A stretch of 64,000 nt of DNA from Nicotiana tabacum (taxonomy: Eukaryota; Streptophyta; Magnoliopsida; Solanales; Solanaceae), in contig NC_134082.1 of the NCBI RefSeq assembly GCF_000715075.1, forward strand, positions 194,359,948-194,423,947, read 5' to 3'. The notes under the pieces are model-generated. The model did not search any database. It was not told the origin of the DNA and saw only the letters and a list, made by a program, of their open reading frames with translations. Below are positions 21,484 through 33,909 of this stretch, piece after piece. The stretch's first letter is position 1. Each line of letters opens with the position of its first letter. The position numbers and the translations under genes are program-made.

Positions 21484-22966
21484 ATGGCGAGGACTCGTGC
21501 TACCGAACGAGGTGGACGACCACCAGTGCCACCCACTGAGACCACTAGAGGCCGTGGACGTGGCAGAGGCAGAGCAGCAAGGGCAAGACCTGTTGACCCA
21601 CCAGCTGCCCCAGCTCCGGATCAGGCTCCAGCTATAGATGCTCCAGCAGCACCAGTTTAGGCACCAGCTATGCCTATCATGGTTCCAGGTCTTCAGGAGG
21701 CCTTGGCACAGATCTTATCAGTTTGCACTGGCCTGGCTCAGGCAGTTTCAGCCACTATAGCAGCAACTACTTCACAGGCCGGGGGAGGCAATCAGATCCC
21801 CGCTGCTCGCACACCTGAGTAGGTAATGCAGGGACTACAGATGTCGGGGGCACCTCCAACTCAGTCGGTTGTACCAGTTCAGGAGTTCGTAGTACCAGCT
21901 ATGCCGGACGATGAGCAGCGTCGTCTTGAGAGGTTTGGTAGGCTCCAGCCTCCGTCGTTTAGTGGTGTTGAGGGTGAGGATGCCCAAGGTTTTCTTGACA
22001 AGTGCCAGCGGATGCTCCGTACGATAGGGATTGTTGAGTCTAGTGGTGCGGCATTTACCACCTTTCAGTTCTCGGGGGCTGCCTTTACTTGGTGGGAGGA
22101 TTTTGAGAGGCATAGGCCGGTTGGTGTAGCATCCCTTTCTTGGTAGCAGTTCTCCGCTCTCTTCTTAGAGAAGTATATACCGCAGTCCCACAGAGAGGAG
22201 CTACGTAGGCAGTTTGAGTGGTTGATGCAGGGGGTATGACCATGACCAGTATGAGATGAGGTTTTCTAAGTTGGCTCGTCATGCCATTTGGATGATTCCG
22301 ACAGATCGTGAGAGGATCAGGTGATTTATGGATAGCCTTAACTACCATCTTCGTATTCTGATGACTAGAGAGAGTATTGGGTGCTACGTTCGAAGAGGTG
22401 GTTGATATCGCTCGTGAGATTGAGATGATTCTTCATCGGGAGCGAGAGGAGGGGGAGGCCAAGAGGCCTCGAGGATCGGGCGTTACAGTGGTGCTCCTTC
22501 GAGAGGCCAATTCCAGCATGGTAGAGGTTGTTCTTTCAGGCCAGCTCATTCAGCCCGTCCAGAGTATCGTGGGGCATCTTCCGGTTGTGGTCATCATGGG
22601 TCACGGCAGGGCCAGCCTTCACTCAGTGCCCTTCCAGCTCAGAGTTCGTCTCATGCCCCATCAGCTCAGGGTTCTTCTGCATCGAGTGCATCAGGTAGTC
22701 ACTCCGGTGCGAGGGGTTCCCTTTAGTCCCCATCTCCAGCATCGGGTAGTTATTATGAGTGCGGAAAGTTTAGACATATGAGGAGGCAGTGCCCTCGACT
22801 TCGTGATGGTCAGCCTCAGCAGAAAGGTCAGCCCTCAACTTCTGCTCTAGTTACTTCACCACCCGCCCAGCCAGCTAGGGTGGAGGTCAGGAAGCCAAGG
22901 GTCGCCCCAGAGGGGAAGGTCGATCCGGCAGTGGCCAAGCTCGTTTCTATGTTATTCCAGGTAGGA
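21484..22966 (+). pseudogene. Gypsy-1 gag pseudogene
   Basis: ATG at 21484 opens 'MARTRATERGGRPPVPP' followed by an Arg/Gly-rich N-terminus. In-frame stops occur at 21658, 21820 and 22144; the first two replace Gln in relatives. The Retrotrans_gag core is at about 21900-22330 ('RLERFGRLQPPSFSGVEGED', 'FTWWEDFERHRP', 'FLEKYIPQSHREELRRQFEW'), with a frameshift near 22230. The zinc knuckle at about 22750-22797 reads 'YYECGKFRHMRRQCP': the first Cys position is Tyr and the residue before His is Arg instead of Gly. Further indels separate the Ser-rich linker. Gag would form the particle and bind RNA. Confidence 0.88.
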
Positions 22967-25900
22967 CAGATGTTATTGCTTCAGACGCTGTCATTACAGG
23001 TATTGTTTTAGTCTGCCACAGAGATGCCTCTATATTATTTGATCCCGGTTCTACTTATTCTTATGTGTCCTCATATTTTGCTCATTATTTGGGTATGCCC
23101 CGGGAGTTTCTTGCTTTACCTATTCATGTGTATACCCCATTGGGCGATACTGTTGTTGTGAACCATGTGCACTGGTCATGTGTTGAGACTATTGGGGGTC
23201 TGGAGACCCGAGTCGATCTATTGCTATTGAGCATGGTGGAATTTGATGTTATTTTGAGCATGGATTGGTTATCTCCGTGTCATGCTATTCTAGACTGTCA
23301 TGCTAAGACAGTAACTTTGGCTATGCCGGGTGTACCGCGGATCAAGTGGCGTGGCGTGACTGATTATGTTAGAGTGATCTCTTTCTTGAAGGCCCAGCGT
23401 ATGGTTGGAAAGGGTTGTTTTTCATATCTAGCGTTCGTGAGAGATGTTGGAGTTGAGATTCCTAGCATTGATTCTGTTCCAGTTGTGAGGGATTTTCCCG
23501 ATATTTTTCCTGCAAACCTATCGGGCATGCCACCTGACATGGATATTGATTTTGGTATTGACCTGGTGCCGGGCACTCAGCCTATTTCTATTCCACCGTA
23601 TCGGATGGCACCAGCAGAATTGAAAGAATTGAAGGAGCAGCTTCAGGAACTCCTAGATAAGGGTTTCATTCGGCCTAGTGTGTCACCGTGGGGTGCACCG
23701 GTTCTGTTTGTGAAGAAGAAGGATGTCAAAATGAGAATGTGCATTGATTACAGGCAATTGAACAAGGTAACAATTAAGAACAAGTATCCTTTGCCTCGCA
23801 TTGATGATTTATTTGACCAGCTTCAGGGAGCGAGAGTGTTCTCTAAGATTGATCTCCGTTGAGGCTATCACCAGTTGAAGATCGGGGATTCGAATATTCT
23901 TAAGACTACTTTCAGGACCAGATATGGTCATTATGAGTTTCTTGTTATGTCTTTCGGGCTAACCAATACCCCAGCAGTATTCATGCATTTGATGAACAAC
24001 GTGTTCCGGCCTTATCTTGATTCATTCGTCATAGTCTTCATTGATGATATTCTGGTTTATTCGCGTAGTCAGGAGGAGCACGCGGAGCATTTGGAAGTTG
24101 TGTTGCAGAGATTGAGAGAGGAGAAGCTTTATGCAAAATTCTCCAAGTGTGAGTTTTGGCTCAGTTCAGTGGCTTTCTTGGGGCATATGGTGTCCAGCGA
24201 GGGTATTCAGGTTGATCCAAAGAAGATAAAGGCGGTTCAGAGTTGGCCTAGACCGTCCTCAGCCACAGAGATTCGTAGCTTTCTCGGTTTGGCATGCTAT
24301 TATCACCGGTTTGTTCAGGGATTTTCATCTATTGCAGCACCCTTGACCAAGTGGACTCATAAGGGTATTTCATTTGTATGGTCGGACGAGTGTGAGGAGA
24401 GCTTTCAGAAGCTCAATACAGCTTTGACTACAACTCCAGTGTTGATTTTGCCATCAGCTTTAGGTTCATATATTGTGTATTGTGATGCTTCGAGAGTTGG
24501 GATTGGTTGTATGTTGATGCAGGAGGGTAGAGTTATTGCTTATGCTTCTCGTTAGTTGAAGCCCCATGAGAAGAACTACCTCGTTCATGATTTGGAGTTG
24601 GCTTCCATAGTCCATGCATTGAAGATTTGGAGGCATTACTTGTATGGCGTATCTTGTGAGGTGTTCACTGATCACCGCAGTCTTCAGCATTTGTTCAAGC
24701 AAAAGGATCTTAATTTGAGGCAGCGAAGATGGTTAGAGTTGCTTAAGGATTATGATATTACCATATTGTATCACCCGGGGAAGGCCAATGTGGTGGCCGA
24801 TGCTTTGAGCCGAAAGGCAGTGAGTATGGGGAATTTGGCATATATTCTAGTTGGGGATAGACCCCTTGTAGTTGATGTTTAGGCCTTGGCCAATCGGTTT
24901 GTGAGACTAGATATTTCGGAGCCTAGTCGGATGTTGGCTTGTGTGGTTTCTCAGCCTTCCTTATATGATCGCATTAGAGAGCGCCAGTATGATGATCCAC
25001 ATTTGCTTGTCCTTAAGGACAGAGTTCAGCATGATGATGCCAGATATGTGACCATCGGTGATGATGATGTGTTGAGGATGCAGGGCCGGATTTGTGTGCC
25101 CAATGTGGATGGGCTTAGAGAGTTGATTCTGGAGGAGGCCCATATCTCGCGGTATTCCATTCATCCGGGTGCCGCGAAGATGTATCAGAATTTGAGGCAG
25201 CACTATTGGTGGAGGAGAATGAAGAAATATATCGTGGATTTGTAGCTCAGTGTCTCAATTGTCAGCAGGTGAAATATGAGCATCAGAGACCGGGTGGCTT
25301 GCTTCAGCAGATGGTTATTCCCGAGTGGAAGTGGGAGAAGATTACTATGGACTTTGTTGTTGGACTTCCACGGATTTTGAAGAGGTTTGATGCTATTTGG
25401 GTGATTGTGGATCGGCTGACCAAGTCTGCACACTTCATTCCTGTGTGTACTACCTATTCTTCAGAGCGGTTGGCAGGGATTTATATTTGGGAGATTGTTC
25501 GGTTGCATGGTGTTCTGGTCTCCATCATCTCAGATAGAGGTACTCAGTTTACTTCGCAGTTTTGGAGAGCCGTGTAGAGAGAGTTGGGTACTTAGGTGGA
25601 GTTGAGCACAGCATTTCATCCTCAGACGGACGGACAGTCCGAGCGTACTATCCAGATATTGGAGGACATGTTGCGTGCTTGTGTTATTGATTTTGGAGGT
25701 TCATGGGATGCGTTTTTCCACTTGCAGAGTTTGCTTACAACAACAGCTACCAGTCGAGTATTCAGATGGCTCCATATGAGGCTTTGTACGGGAGGCGGTG
25801 TAGATCTCCTGTTGGTTGGTTCGAGCCCGGCGAGGCTAGACTATTGGGGACAGATTTGGTTCAGGATGCCTTAGAGAAGGTGAAGGTGATTCAGGAGAGG

Positions 25901-26446
25901 CTTCGTACAGCGCAGTCGCGTCAGAAGAGTTATGCAGACCGGAAGGTTCGAGATGTGTCCTACATGGTCGGTGAGAAGGTCTTGCTGAAGGTTTCGCCCA
26001 TGAAGGGTGTTATGAGGTTTGGGAAGAAAGGCAAGTTGAGTCCTCAGTTCATTGGGCCTTTTGAGGTGCTTCGGAGGATTGGGGAGGTGGCTTATGAGCT
26101 TGCTTTGCCACCCAGCTTGTCTAGCGTGCATCCGGTATTTCATGTTTCTATGCTCCGGAAGTATATTAGGGATCTGTCTCATGTTTTGGACTTCAGCACG
26201 GTTCAGTTGGACGATGATTTGACCTATGATGTGGAGCTAGTGGCTATTTTGGGTCGTCAGGTTCGGAAGTTGAGGTCAAAGGATGTAGCTTTAGTGAAAG
26301 TGCAGTGGAGAGGTCGGCACGTGGAGGAGGCTACCTGGCAGACCGAGCGGGATATGCGGAGCAGATATCCTCACCTATTCAAGGCTTCAGGTATGTTTCT
26401 TGACTCGTTCGAGGACGAACGTTTGTTTAAGTTGGGGAGGATGTGA
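22967..26446 (+). pseudogene. Gypsy-1 pol pseudogene: protease, RT, RNase H, integrase, chromodomain
   Basis: Aspartic protease at about 23020-23360 ('[15 protein letters not shown]', 'VILSMDWLS'). RT at about 23580-24300 with '[20 protein letters not shown]' and the FIDD box in '[14 protein letters not shown]'. RNase H at about 24440-24830 ('[13 protein letters not shown]', '[13 protein letters not shown]', 'ADALSRKA'). Integrase zinc finger at about 25140-25280 ('HISRYSIHPGA', 'CLNCQQVK') and core at 25340-25680 with all three acidic residues recognisable (MDFVVG, SDRGTQFTSQFW, SERTIQ). Chromodomain at about 26230-26380 ('KVQWRGRHVEEATW', 'MRSRYPHLF'). Stops at 23860, 24553, 24880, 25575 and 25593, and single-base deletions near 25238 and 25700. 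The last stop overlaps the 3' LTR start. Confidence 0.92.
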
Positions 26447-29369
26447 CGACCCAGCCAGTCGTCTCATGAGTTACCGCTCCGTTTTCCCCAATTTCAGCTT
26501 CTTTATGCTTCGTATCCGTGTTTTATTTAATCGAGTAGATTAGTTTGAGTTCGGAGAGGATTTTGGTAATAAAGGAGACACTTAGTCTCTTTTAAGAAGG
26601 CTTAAGTTGGAAAAGTCAATCTGATGTTGACTTATGTGTTAGAGGGCTCGGATGTGAGTTCCGATGGTTCGGTTAACTTTGGGAGGTGATTTGTGACTTA
26701 GGAGCGTGATCAAAATGGGTTTTGGAGTTGTAGAGAATATTTAGGCTTGAATTGGCGATATTGTTATTTTGGCAAATTCCGGTTGATAGGCGAGATTTTG
26801 ATATAGGGATCGGAATGGAATTCCGAGAGTTGCAGTAGCTTCGTTGTGTCATTTGGGATGTGTCTGCAAAATTTCAGATCATTCGGACAATATTTGATAG
26901 ACCTTTTGATCGAAAGCATAATTTAAGAGTTCTTGGAGTTCTTAGGCTTGAATCCTATGTTAAATTGGTGATTTGATGTTGTTGGAAGCGTTCCGAAATG
27001 TTGAACAAGATTGAACGATGTCATGGGATGTGTTGGTACAATTAGTTTGAAGTTTCGGGGGTCCCGGGTAGGTTCAGGGATGTTTTAGGCCGAAAATCAT
27101 AGTTGCAACAGGTCCAGGAGGGTTGCAGGCCCCAGAACTCACCCACGCGGTCCGCACAATAATAAGTGCGCCTGCGGTGAGTGCAGTGCAGACCGCACAA
27201 AAGCGGCCGCGGTAGGCGTCGAGCGGACTGCACAAAAGCGGGCGCGGTCGCGGTAGGCGTCGCGCGGACCGCACAAAAGTGGACGCGGCCGCGGTGAAGA
27301 AACGTTCCATTTGTCCTACTTCGGAAGCTCATAGCTTTTCATATACAAGGAATATTGAGGTGATTCAAAAACAAAAGTTGTATCCCTTCGTGTCTAATTT
27401 CCAGAAAGGTAAAGATATTGCAATTTAGACATCTGTAGAAAACGTTATGGCCAAAATACTAAAGTCTGTCACTGTAGAGGAAGGCCTGTGCGGCCGTGGT
27501 TGTGTTTGGCGCTGACCGCATTGGCTAGCGCGGACCACGGTCGATTTGACGCGGCCCGCGGCGGCTGAAATCTGAGGGGTACTCTATAAATACGAGATTT
27601 TGGGTTTTATTTAATATTTTGACCTAGAGAGCTCGGATTTTGGCGATTTTTCGAAGGTTTTTCAAGAAATTCATCGGGGTAAGTGATTTTAACTCAGATT
27701 TGGCTAGAGTACATGAATCTATCACTGAATTCATCATTTAATTCGTAATTTGGGATGGAATTTGGGAAGGAAATTGTGAAACCTTTCAAAAATGTAAAAC
27801 GATGATTTGAGGGACCAAATGGTATCGTAATTGGATAATTTTGGTATGGTTAGACTCGTGAGAGTATTAGGATTCTAGTTTCGTGAATTTGGTCAAATTT
27901 CGAGATGTGGGCCCGGGGCTCAGGTTTTGGTAATTTTGGGAATAGTGCCCTTTGTTGATTGTTTTCGCTTGGGCTTTGTTACCTTAGCATATTGTGACGT
28001 ATTCGTTCTGATTTTGGATAGATTCGACGCACGTGGAGGCCGATTTGAGGGACAAAGGCATCGTTAGCTAGAGATTTTGCCGGTTCGAGGTGAGTAATGA
28101 ATGTAAATGATGTCCTGAGGGTTTGAAATCCCGGATTCACACATCGTAGTGCTATATTGAGGTGAGACACGCGCTTGATGATGAGAGCGAGTCGTTTACT
28201 ATTGGGGATTGTGACTTGGTCCGTCCCGAGTGATGCTTCTATTGCGTATTTGATTAAAGCTTATTTGTTATCATCATTATTTGGACTGATTGTCATATTT
28301 GGGCTTCTTGCCAATTCTTTGAACCCTCCGGGGAGTTTATTTACTATTTCCTCACTGTTTGACTTACTACTTGAACTCAGTTGTACCGTTTTCTACTGTC
28401 TTAACACTCAGCCACTTTTACTCGATTTTTGAAACTAAAAGATATATTAAATGATGTTTTGGGCTGAGAACTACTATTTTACTATTGGCCGAGGGGCTTA
28501 TATGATTTCTGGACTGAGTACGGCCAAGGGCCAGATGTGAGGATACTATGGGATCGGGCTGCGCGCCGTAGCAATGTTATACTGATATTGATATGAGGTC
28601 GAGGGCCTAGATTTGATGCCATGAGATGGCATGATATTGCGCCTGGGCCGCAAGGGGCCCCTCCCGGAGTCTGCACACCCCCAGTGAGCGCCGTCGACGA
28701 TAAATAAATGGAGCGGGCTGCACGTCGTAGCGGGTACTATAAGGTACCGTTCTATGTGTTGATTTCTCTTTATATGTCTGCCACTTAACTGCTTATTTGT
28801 TGTAGTATTTCTACATTTCGCTTCCATTGGTCTATTACTCTCATATTACTTGTTTTTAAACTGTCGCAGTATAGATTACTCTGTGTTTTCCGTGATTTCT
28901 TATTCTCAATCATTATTTATCCTTATTACTCACTGGGTCGGAGTACTCACATTATTCCCTGCACCTTGCGTGCAGATCCTGGTGCATCTGAGGCTGAGTG
29001 AGGATTATTTTAGTTGAGCAGCGCATATCCGGGAGCATCGAGGTAGCTGCATGGCATCCGCAGCCCTGATCTCTCCCTTCTATCCTTGTTATTAATTAGT
29101 ATTCTCTAGATGGACATGTATTAGGTTGTTAAACTTGTACTAGAGGCTCGAGACTTGTGACACCAGATCTGTATGGGCTATGTAGTGGTATTATCATCTG
29201 AATTTCCACATATTTAACTCGTTGTCTTAAACTTTTATTGGAGTAATTTAGCAATTTAACTGTGTTAGCTGATAATGATTTTTATAAGAAAGCAGAAAGG
29301 GTTGTTAGTTGGTCAGGCTTGCCTAGCAGTGTATTGGGCGCCATAATGACCGGGGTTGGGGTCGTAACA
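26442..29369 (+). repeat. Gypsy-1 3' LTR (2928 bp)
   Basis: Preceded by the polypurine tract TGGGGAGGA. It starts TGTGACGACCCAGCC and ends GGGGTCGTAACA, with G to A in the last motif compared with the 5' LTR. TATA box at 27585-27592. It contains about three tandem ~41-bp GC-rich units at 27185-27295 (gcgtcg.gcgga..gcacaaaagcgg), of which the 5' LTR keeps only one because of a deletion. The last ~600 bp is almost identical to the 5' LTR; the first part differs more. Confidence 0.92.
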
Positions 29370-29374
29370 GTGAT

Positions 29375-30333
29375 TGGCCTCTAGGGCCTCAAATTCTTTC
29401 CTCATAGCATCTTGCCAAGCTGGTATAGGTGCAGCTGACAGGAGGAGTCAGAGTAGTGATGCAAGACAAGGAAGGGGGCAAATGGCAAACATAGTCAGAC
29501 AAGTGGGGAGGAAGATGATGAGTTCTGCCAGAACTTCCGAGAGGACCAGCAATAGGAGCAGCTGTTGTAGGAACATGAGAAGGAATAACAGGAGGAGTAG
29601 GATTAGAGGGTATAGGTGAAAAAGTTAAATCAGGCACAAGAGAAGGAATAGGGTCAGAGGGAAGAGAGGGTGAATCAGGGGTAGGAGAAGGAGGTGAAGC
29701 AGGCATAGGAGAAGTAGGAACATAAGTGAGAGGAACATAATTATGAGTGGAAGGAGGAAAAGGGAAGGAATCAGAAGGAGGTGAAAGTGGTGGGAATGAA
29801 ATAGGAGTTTGGAAAACATGGGAGGAAGAAGAGAAGAGGAAGACTTCTTCATGGAAAACCACATCCCTGGACACAAAGAACTGCTTGGTTTCTAGGTTGT
29901 AAAGTTTGTAACCCTTCTTGGAAAAGAGATAACCAAGGAAGACACATGTTATCATTCTGCTTCTCAACTTGTCCCTATGAGGAATAGGTACAGTAGCATA
30001 AGCCAGACATCCAAAGGTTTTTAAGTGAGAATAAGGAGGAGTTTTATTGTAAAGGACTTCAAAAGGTGATTTACTGTGGAGGAGCCTAGATGAGAGTCTG
30101 TTGATGATATAGGTTGCGTGAGCAAACAATCCCCTGAAACCCTAATAGGAGCTTTCGATTGAAAAAGCAAATACCTACAAGCCTCAAGCAAGGTTCTATG
30201 CTTCCTTTCAACTACCCCATTTTGTTGTGGTGTATGGGGACAAGTAGTTTGATGAATACTACATTTGTTAGAGAAATAGGAAATGGCAGAATGACTACCC
30301 CAAATTCTAGGGCATTGTTACTCCTAATTGTTT
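29375..30333 (-). pseudogene. Copia-2 integrase C-terminal part, linker and start of RT
   Basis: Read from 30333 downward: 'RSNNALEF' (integrase core with Asp changed to Asn), stops and frameshifts, then the open block from about 30129: 'FAHATYIINRLSSRLLHSKS', 'FEVLYNKTPPYSHLKTFGC' and 'VFLGYLFSKKGYKLYNL', the integrase C-terminal region. A long Pro/Ser-rich linker follows, typical between integrase and RT in Copia elements. The block ends at 29375 in 'AMRKEFEALEA', continued beyond Gypsy-1. Confidence 0.85.
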
Positions 30334-30342
30334 GAATAGTAA

Positions 30343-31375
30343 GGGAAAATTTCACATTAGAATAACTGGGCTCCTTACTTTTCAATTTTATAGCCCATAT
30401 TTCAATTTACAATCAACTAGCCCAAAAGGCTAAGATTCAACATCCAACTCCAATAGGTTCTCAAAATTACTATTTAATTTTTAAAGAAGATTCCTCAAGA
30501 TTTTAAATTATTTTCGAATCAGTAACTGTGACTTAAATATTAAATCAACAAACCAAATTTATTTGGGAGGTTAAAAATTAGCTTTTTAACAAGCTTAAAT
30601 ATATAGGTTTAAATTCCGAATTTGATTTTGTGAGAAATTTGGAGTGGGTGTTATAAAGACTTGTTAGAAATAATATAAGGAGGTTGTATATAAAATTTGA
30701 AGTCATTTAATAGAGATTTGAACTGGTTTTGAACAAGAATTGCAACTGAAAATCATGGAAGAAGTTCATCTACAAACGCTTGTATAAAGGTGTATAAAAG
30801 TATATAATAGTGTATAAGGTGTGTTTCTACACTCATATACACTATTATACAAGATTATACATAATTATACAAAAAAAACTAACTTCATCTTCTTCCTTGC
30901 GTTTTTTCTGAAATTTAACTCAAATCTTTCTCAAATCTACTGCAAATCACTTCAAATTTAAATTTTGAACTCCTTTTGATATTTTCAAACAATTGGAAGA
31001 ACACCTAATCCAAACAACTAACAAATTCAAAAAAACTCATTTTCAAAAACAAAACTTTGAATGGTCTTCAATGGTGGACTTCTACTCTTCAATTTTCTTA
31101 CATTGCAAGTAGGTGAACAAGAGGAGAAGCAGAAAATACACGGTCCCTTGAAGCATATGTAGAAGATGTGATAAAAAGAGAGAGTGAAAGCAATAGTTGT
31201 GAAAACACAAATTTAACTCCATAGCTTTTAGAAGCAATGGTTGTAAGAACACAGATTTTAAATTTGCTAGTGCTTTCAAAATATGTACAGTGTGAGCTAG
31301 ATGTGATAAAACTTAAAAATATGGGCCATTTTTTGTTATGGTATGAAGTCATGTGTATTTTCTTATAATTCTTTC
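30343..31375. mobile_element. Non-autonomous foldback/MULE-like element inserted in Copia-2 integrase
   Basis: Flanked by an exact 9-bp duplication GAATAGTAA (30334-30342 and 31376-31384), the size made by Mutator-like transposases. Ends are GGGAAAATTTCACATTAG and, inverted, GAAAGAATTATAAGAAAATACACATG. The two halves resemble each other as long, diverged inverted repeats: 'cccatattt' blocks near both ends, and 'aaatttgaagt.attt' with 'agatttga' close to the centre. The centre (about 30780-30870) is a palindromic run of tgtataa/ttataca motifs. No transposase is encoded. The best fit is a long-TIR MULE derivative. The outer ~20 bp match only loosely, so the class is inferred mainly from the duplication size. 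Confidence 0.72.
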
Positions 31376-31384
31376 GAATAGTAA

Positions 31385-33474
31385 TATGGAATTGATTTTT
31401 GACCATGGCCACAAAAGTTATAATCAAAGAAAAGGCATTACTTTTAGAACCCATTAAATAAGTCCAAGTAGATCTAGAGAAATCATCAACTATGCTTAGG
31501 AAATATCTAGAACCAGAATGTGTAGGAGTATGGTAGAGTCCCCCAAGTATCCACATGTATGAGTTGAAAGGGATGAGTACGATGAATGGAACTATCAGGG
31601 AAAGGGAGTCTGGTTTGTCTAGCCATAGGACATATTTCACAAGGAAAATGTTGTTTGAAAGATAAAGAGGAAGATATAGCAGAAATGACCTTCATTATAA
31701 CAAAAAGAATATGTGCAAGTCTTTGGTGCCAAATAATGTCCATTTTATTCAATTCAGCTTCATTACAAGATGGAATAGATTGAGACAAAGCATTTTGAGA
31801 AGAACTAGAATTACACAATGAACTAGAACTAGAACTAGGACCAATAATAATAAGAGGTAAAGATGGAAAGCTACATGTAGTAGGCAATAGTAAAAACATT
31901 TTGAGCTGAAGAATAAAAAGGCAATAGTACAGGTAAACTTGTAAAGCCCATCCTCTTGCTTACCAAGCTCCAGAGGCATCTTCAGAGAAGGGCCTTGTAG
32001 CAAGCAAGAGTCAGAACAAAACTGTGGAATGCATGTCAATAACAAAACAAGTTTGTTCACAGAAATTAGATTATGTTTAAAAGAGGGAATGTAAAGAACA
32101 TCTAGAAGAATAATAGAAGGATATAAAGACTCAGTACAAGTAACTTTAACTTTATATCCATTAGGAAGTGTGACAAGGTAAAGAATAGGCAAAGGTGTGA
32201 TATTGGTTAGAAGATCATTGTTGTAAGTCATGTGATCAGATACTCCAAAATCAATAATCCATTTATTGGGTGAGGACTGACTCAATATTAAAGCTAGAGA
32301 ACAAGTCACTACTTTGGGAATGAGCACATTACCAGCAAAATTGACAGAAGCCATGAGGTCAAACTGAGATGGTGTAGAATCAGAGGCATGAGAATATTGT
32401 AGAAAGGCCATTAGCTGAGAATATTGGTTCTTGGTTAAACCAGGTACTAATAAACCTTGTGAATCATTGTTGGTAGTTCCAGCAACAGGAAGAGAAAAAG
32501 AATTTATACAATCATCAGAAGAAAAATCTGTTCCAATAGTCGCATTTGCTGCAATTTTCTTTCCTTTGGTAAATTTGAAATCAGGAGGGAAACCATGAAG
32601 CTTGAAGAACTTATCAATTAAGTGCCGCTTGATCAAAGTTCACTCTTTGGACGTACTGTCTCTGAGTGATGGAACCAGGAGGCCTATAATTTGTGTTGGG
32701 ATTGGACTGATGGTTGAGATTGATTTTGGCAATGAAAGCAGCTAAATCAGGACCAAATTAAGAGTTAGAATTGATCTGCCTCTGCATTTCATCTTGAAGA
32801 AGGATGTTATATGCACTGTCCAGTGTTGGAGGTGGTTGCATCATGAGCAAGTTGCTCCTGACACTAACATAGACTTCATTCAGCCCCATGAGAAACTGAT
32901 GAAGTCTATCCTCTTACTCCTCTTTGAGAATACCTTCCTTTGCACCACAAATGCAATGATTTCCATGATTTTTACGAACAACTCTCACTTTATCCCACAA
33001 TTTCTTTAATTTGTTAAAGTACGAGGCAATATCTAGGGAAACCTTGACAGGTCGAAGAAAGTTCTTTCTTAATTTCAAAGGCTTTACTTCCATTTACTGT
33101 CCCATATCTTTTATTTAACTATCTCCATATTTCTTCAGTTGTTTCAGAATACTAGACATTATCCGCAATATCAGGAGATAAAGAACTTGTTAACCATGAA
33201 ATTACCATATTATTACATTTGTCCCACTTTTTAGACTCGATGGAATTATTAGGAGGTTTAGGCAAACTACCATCAACAAACGTAATTTTTTCCTAGCATA
33301 CAACGAAACAATTATAGTCCTTTTCCAACCCCCAAAATTTGTCCCAGAGAAAGGGACTGGTACAAGTGAAACACTTGGAACATCTGAAGACTGTACAAAT
33401 AAAGGACTAGAGGGTTTGGGAACAAACTCAAGTGTGCCAGATGCACTAGTCACATCAAAATCAGTAGATCCCAT
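31385..33474 (-). pseudogene. Copia-2 gag, protease and integrase N-terminal half
   Basis: ATG near 33474 ('MGSTDFDVTSASG') starts gag ('VPFSGTNFGGWKRTIIVSLY'). The middle of gag (33200-32640) is broken by stops and shifts. The nucleocapsid region reads 'FFKLHGFPPDFKFTKGKK'. The protease site at about 32260 is 'WIIDFGVSDHMTYN': the Ser of the usual Asp-Ser-Gly is Phe. GAG-pre-integrase and HHCC are at about 31740-31590 ('IIWHQRLAH', 'CEICPMARQTRLPFP'), followed by the integrase core start ('FQLIHVDTWG', 'FLSIVDDFSRSTWTYLM') down to 31385, where the foldback element interrupts it. Confidence 0.85.
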
Positions 33475-33897
33475 AGCTACTATAACATTCAACAATGAAA
33501 ACTTATCCGAAGAATCTCATGAAAAGAGGGGAGATATACAGAGTTACCGGATTCTTCGCAATCGGAAGAACAACCTTCAAAACCACAACTCACAGCAACC
33601 AAACAATGTTTCACTGCAACACAACAACCATGATTGATGAAATAGGATGAAGTTGTAAAACCTTAGAAATCTCGAGCTTAATGATGACTACACGAATTTG
33701 TAGATAAAACCTCCATAAGTAAATGAATGAGGAACACAAGGTCAGAAAACACTCAGATGAATCAAAATGAACAGGAAAACCGCCGAAGAAAACAGTATGT
33801 AGACTCCAAATCGCTACCCATACAAATCAAAATCCTCAATGAAACTGGATGAAGGTAACATTGGAAGATAGAGGGGGACGAGATGGACCAGAATCTC

Positions 33898-33909
33898 GCT
33901 CTGATAACA
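33898..33909 (-). other. Copia-2 primer-binding site
   Basis: TGTTATCAGAGC on the minus strand, a two-base variant of the initiator tRNA-Met complement, directly after the 5' LTR end. Confidence 0.8.

Larger units (their letters stand above)
18972..29369 (+). mobile_element. Gypsy-1: complete Ty3/Gypsy chromovirus (Tekay/Del-like)
   Basis: LTRs at 18972-21283 and 26442-29369, exact 5-bp target duplication GTGAT (18967-18971 and 29370-29374), tRNA-iMet primer site at 21287, polypurine tract at about 26433-26441, and gag-protease-RT-RNase H-integrase-chromodomain in order. A C-terminal chromodomain defines chromoviruses. It is inserted in the RT of Copia-2. The coding region carries many stops and indels, so the copy is old and not autonomous. 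Confidence 0.95.

Noticed and set aside
23580..24850. Integrated plant pararetrovirus
   Set aside because: RT and RNase H alone could suggest it, but LTRs, target duplications, integrase and chromodomain identify Ty3/Gypsy chromoviruses.
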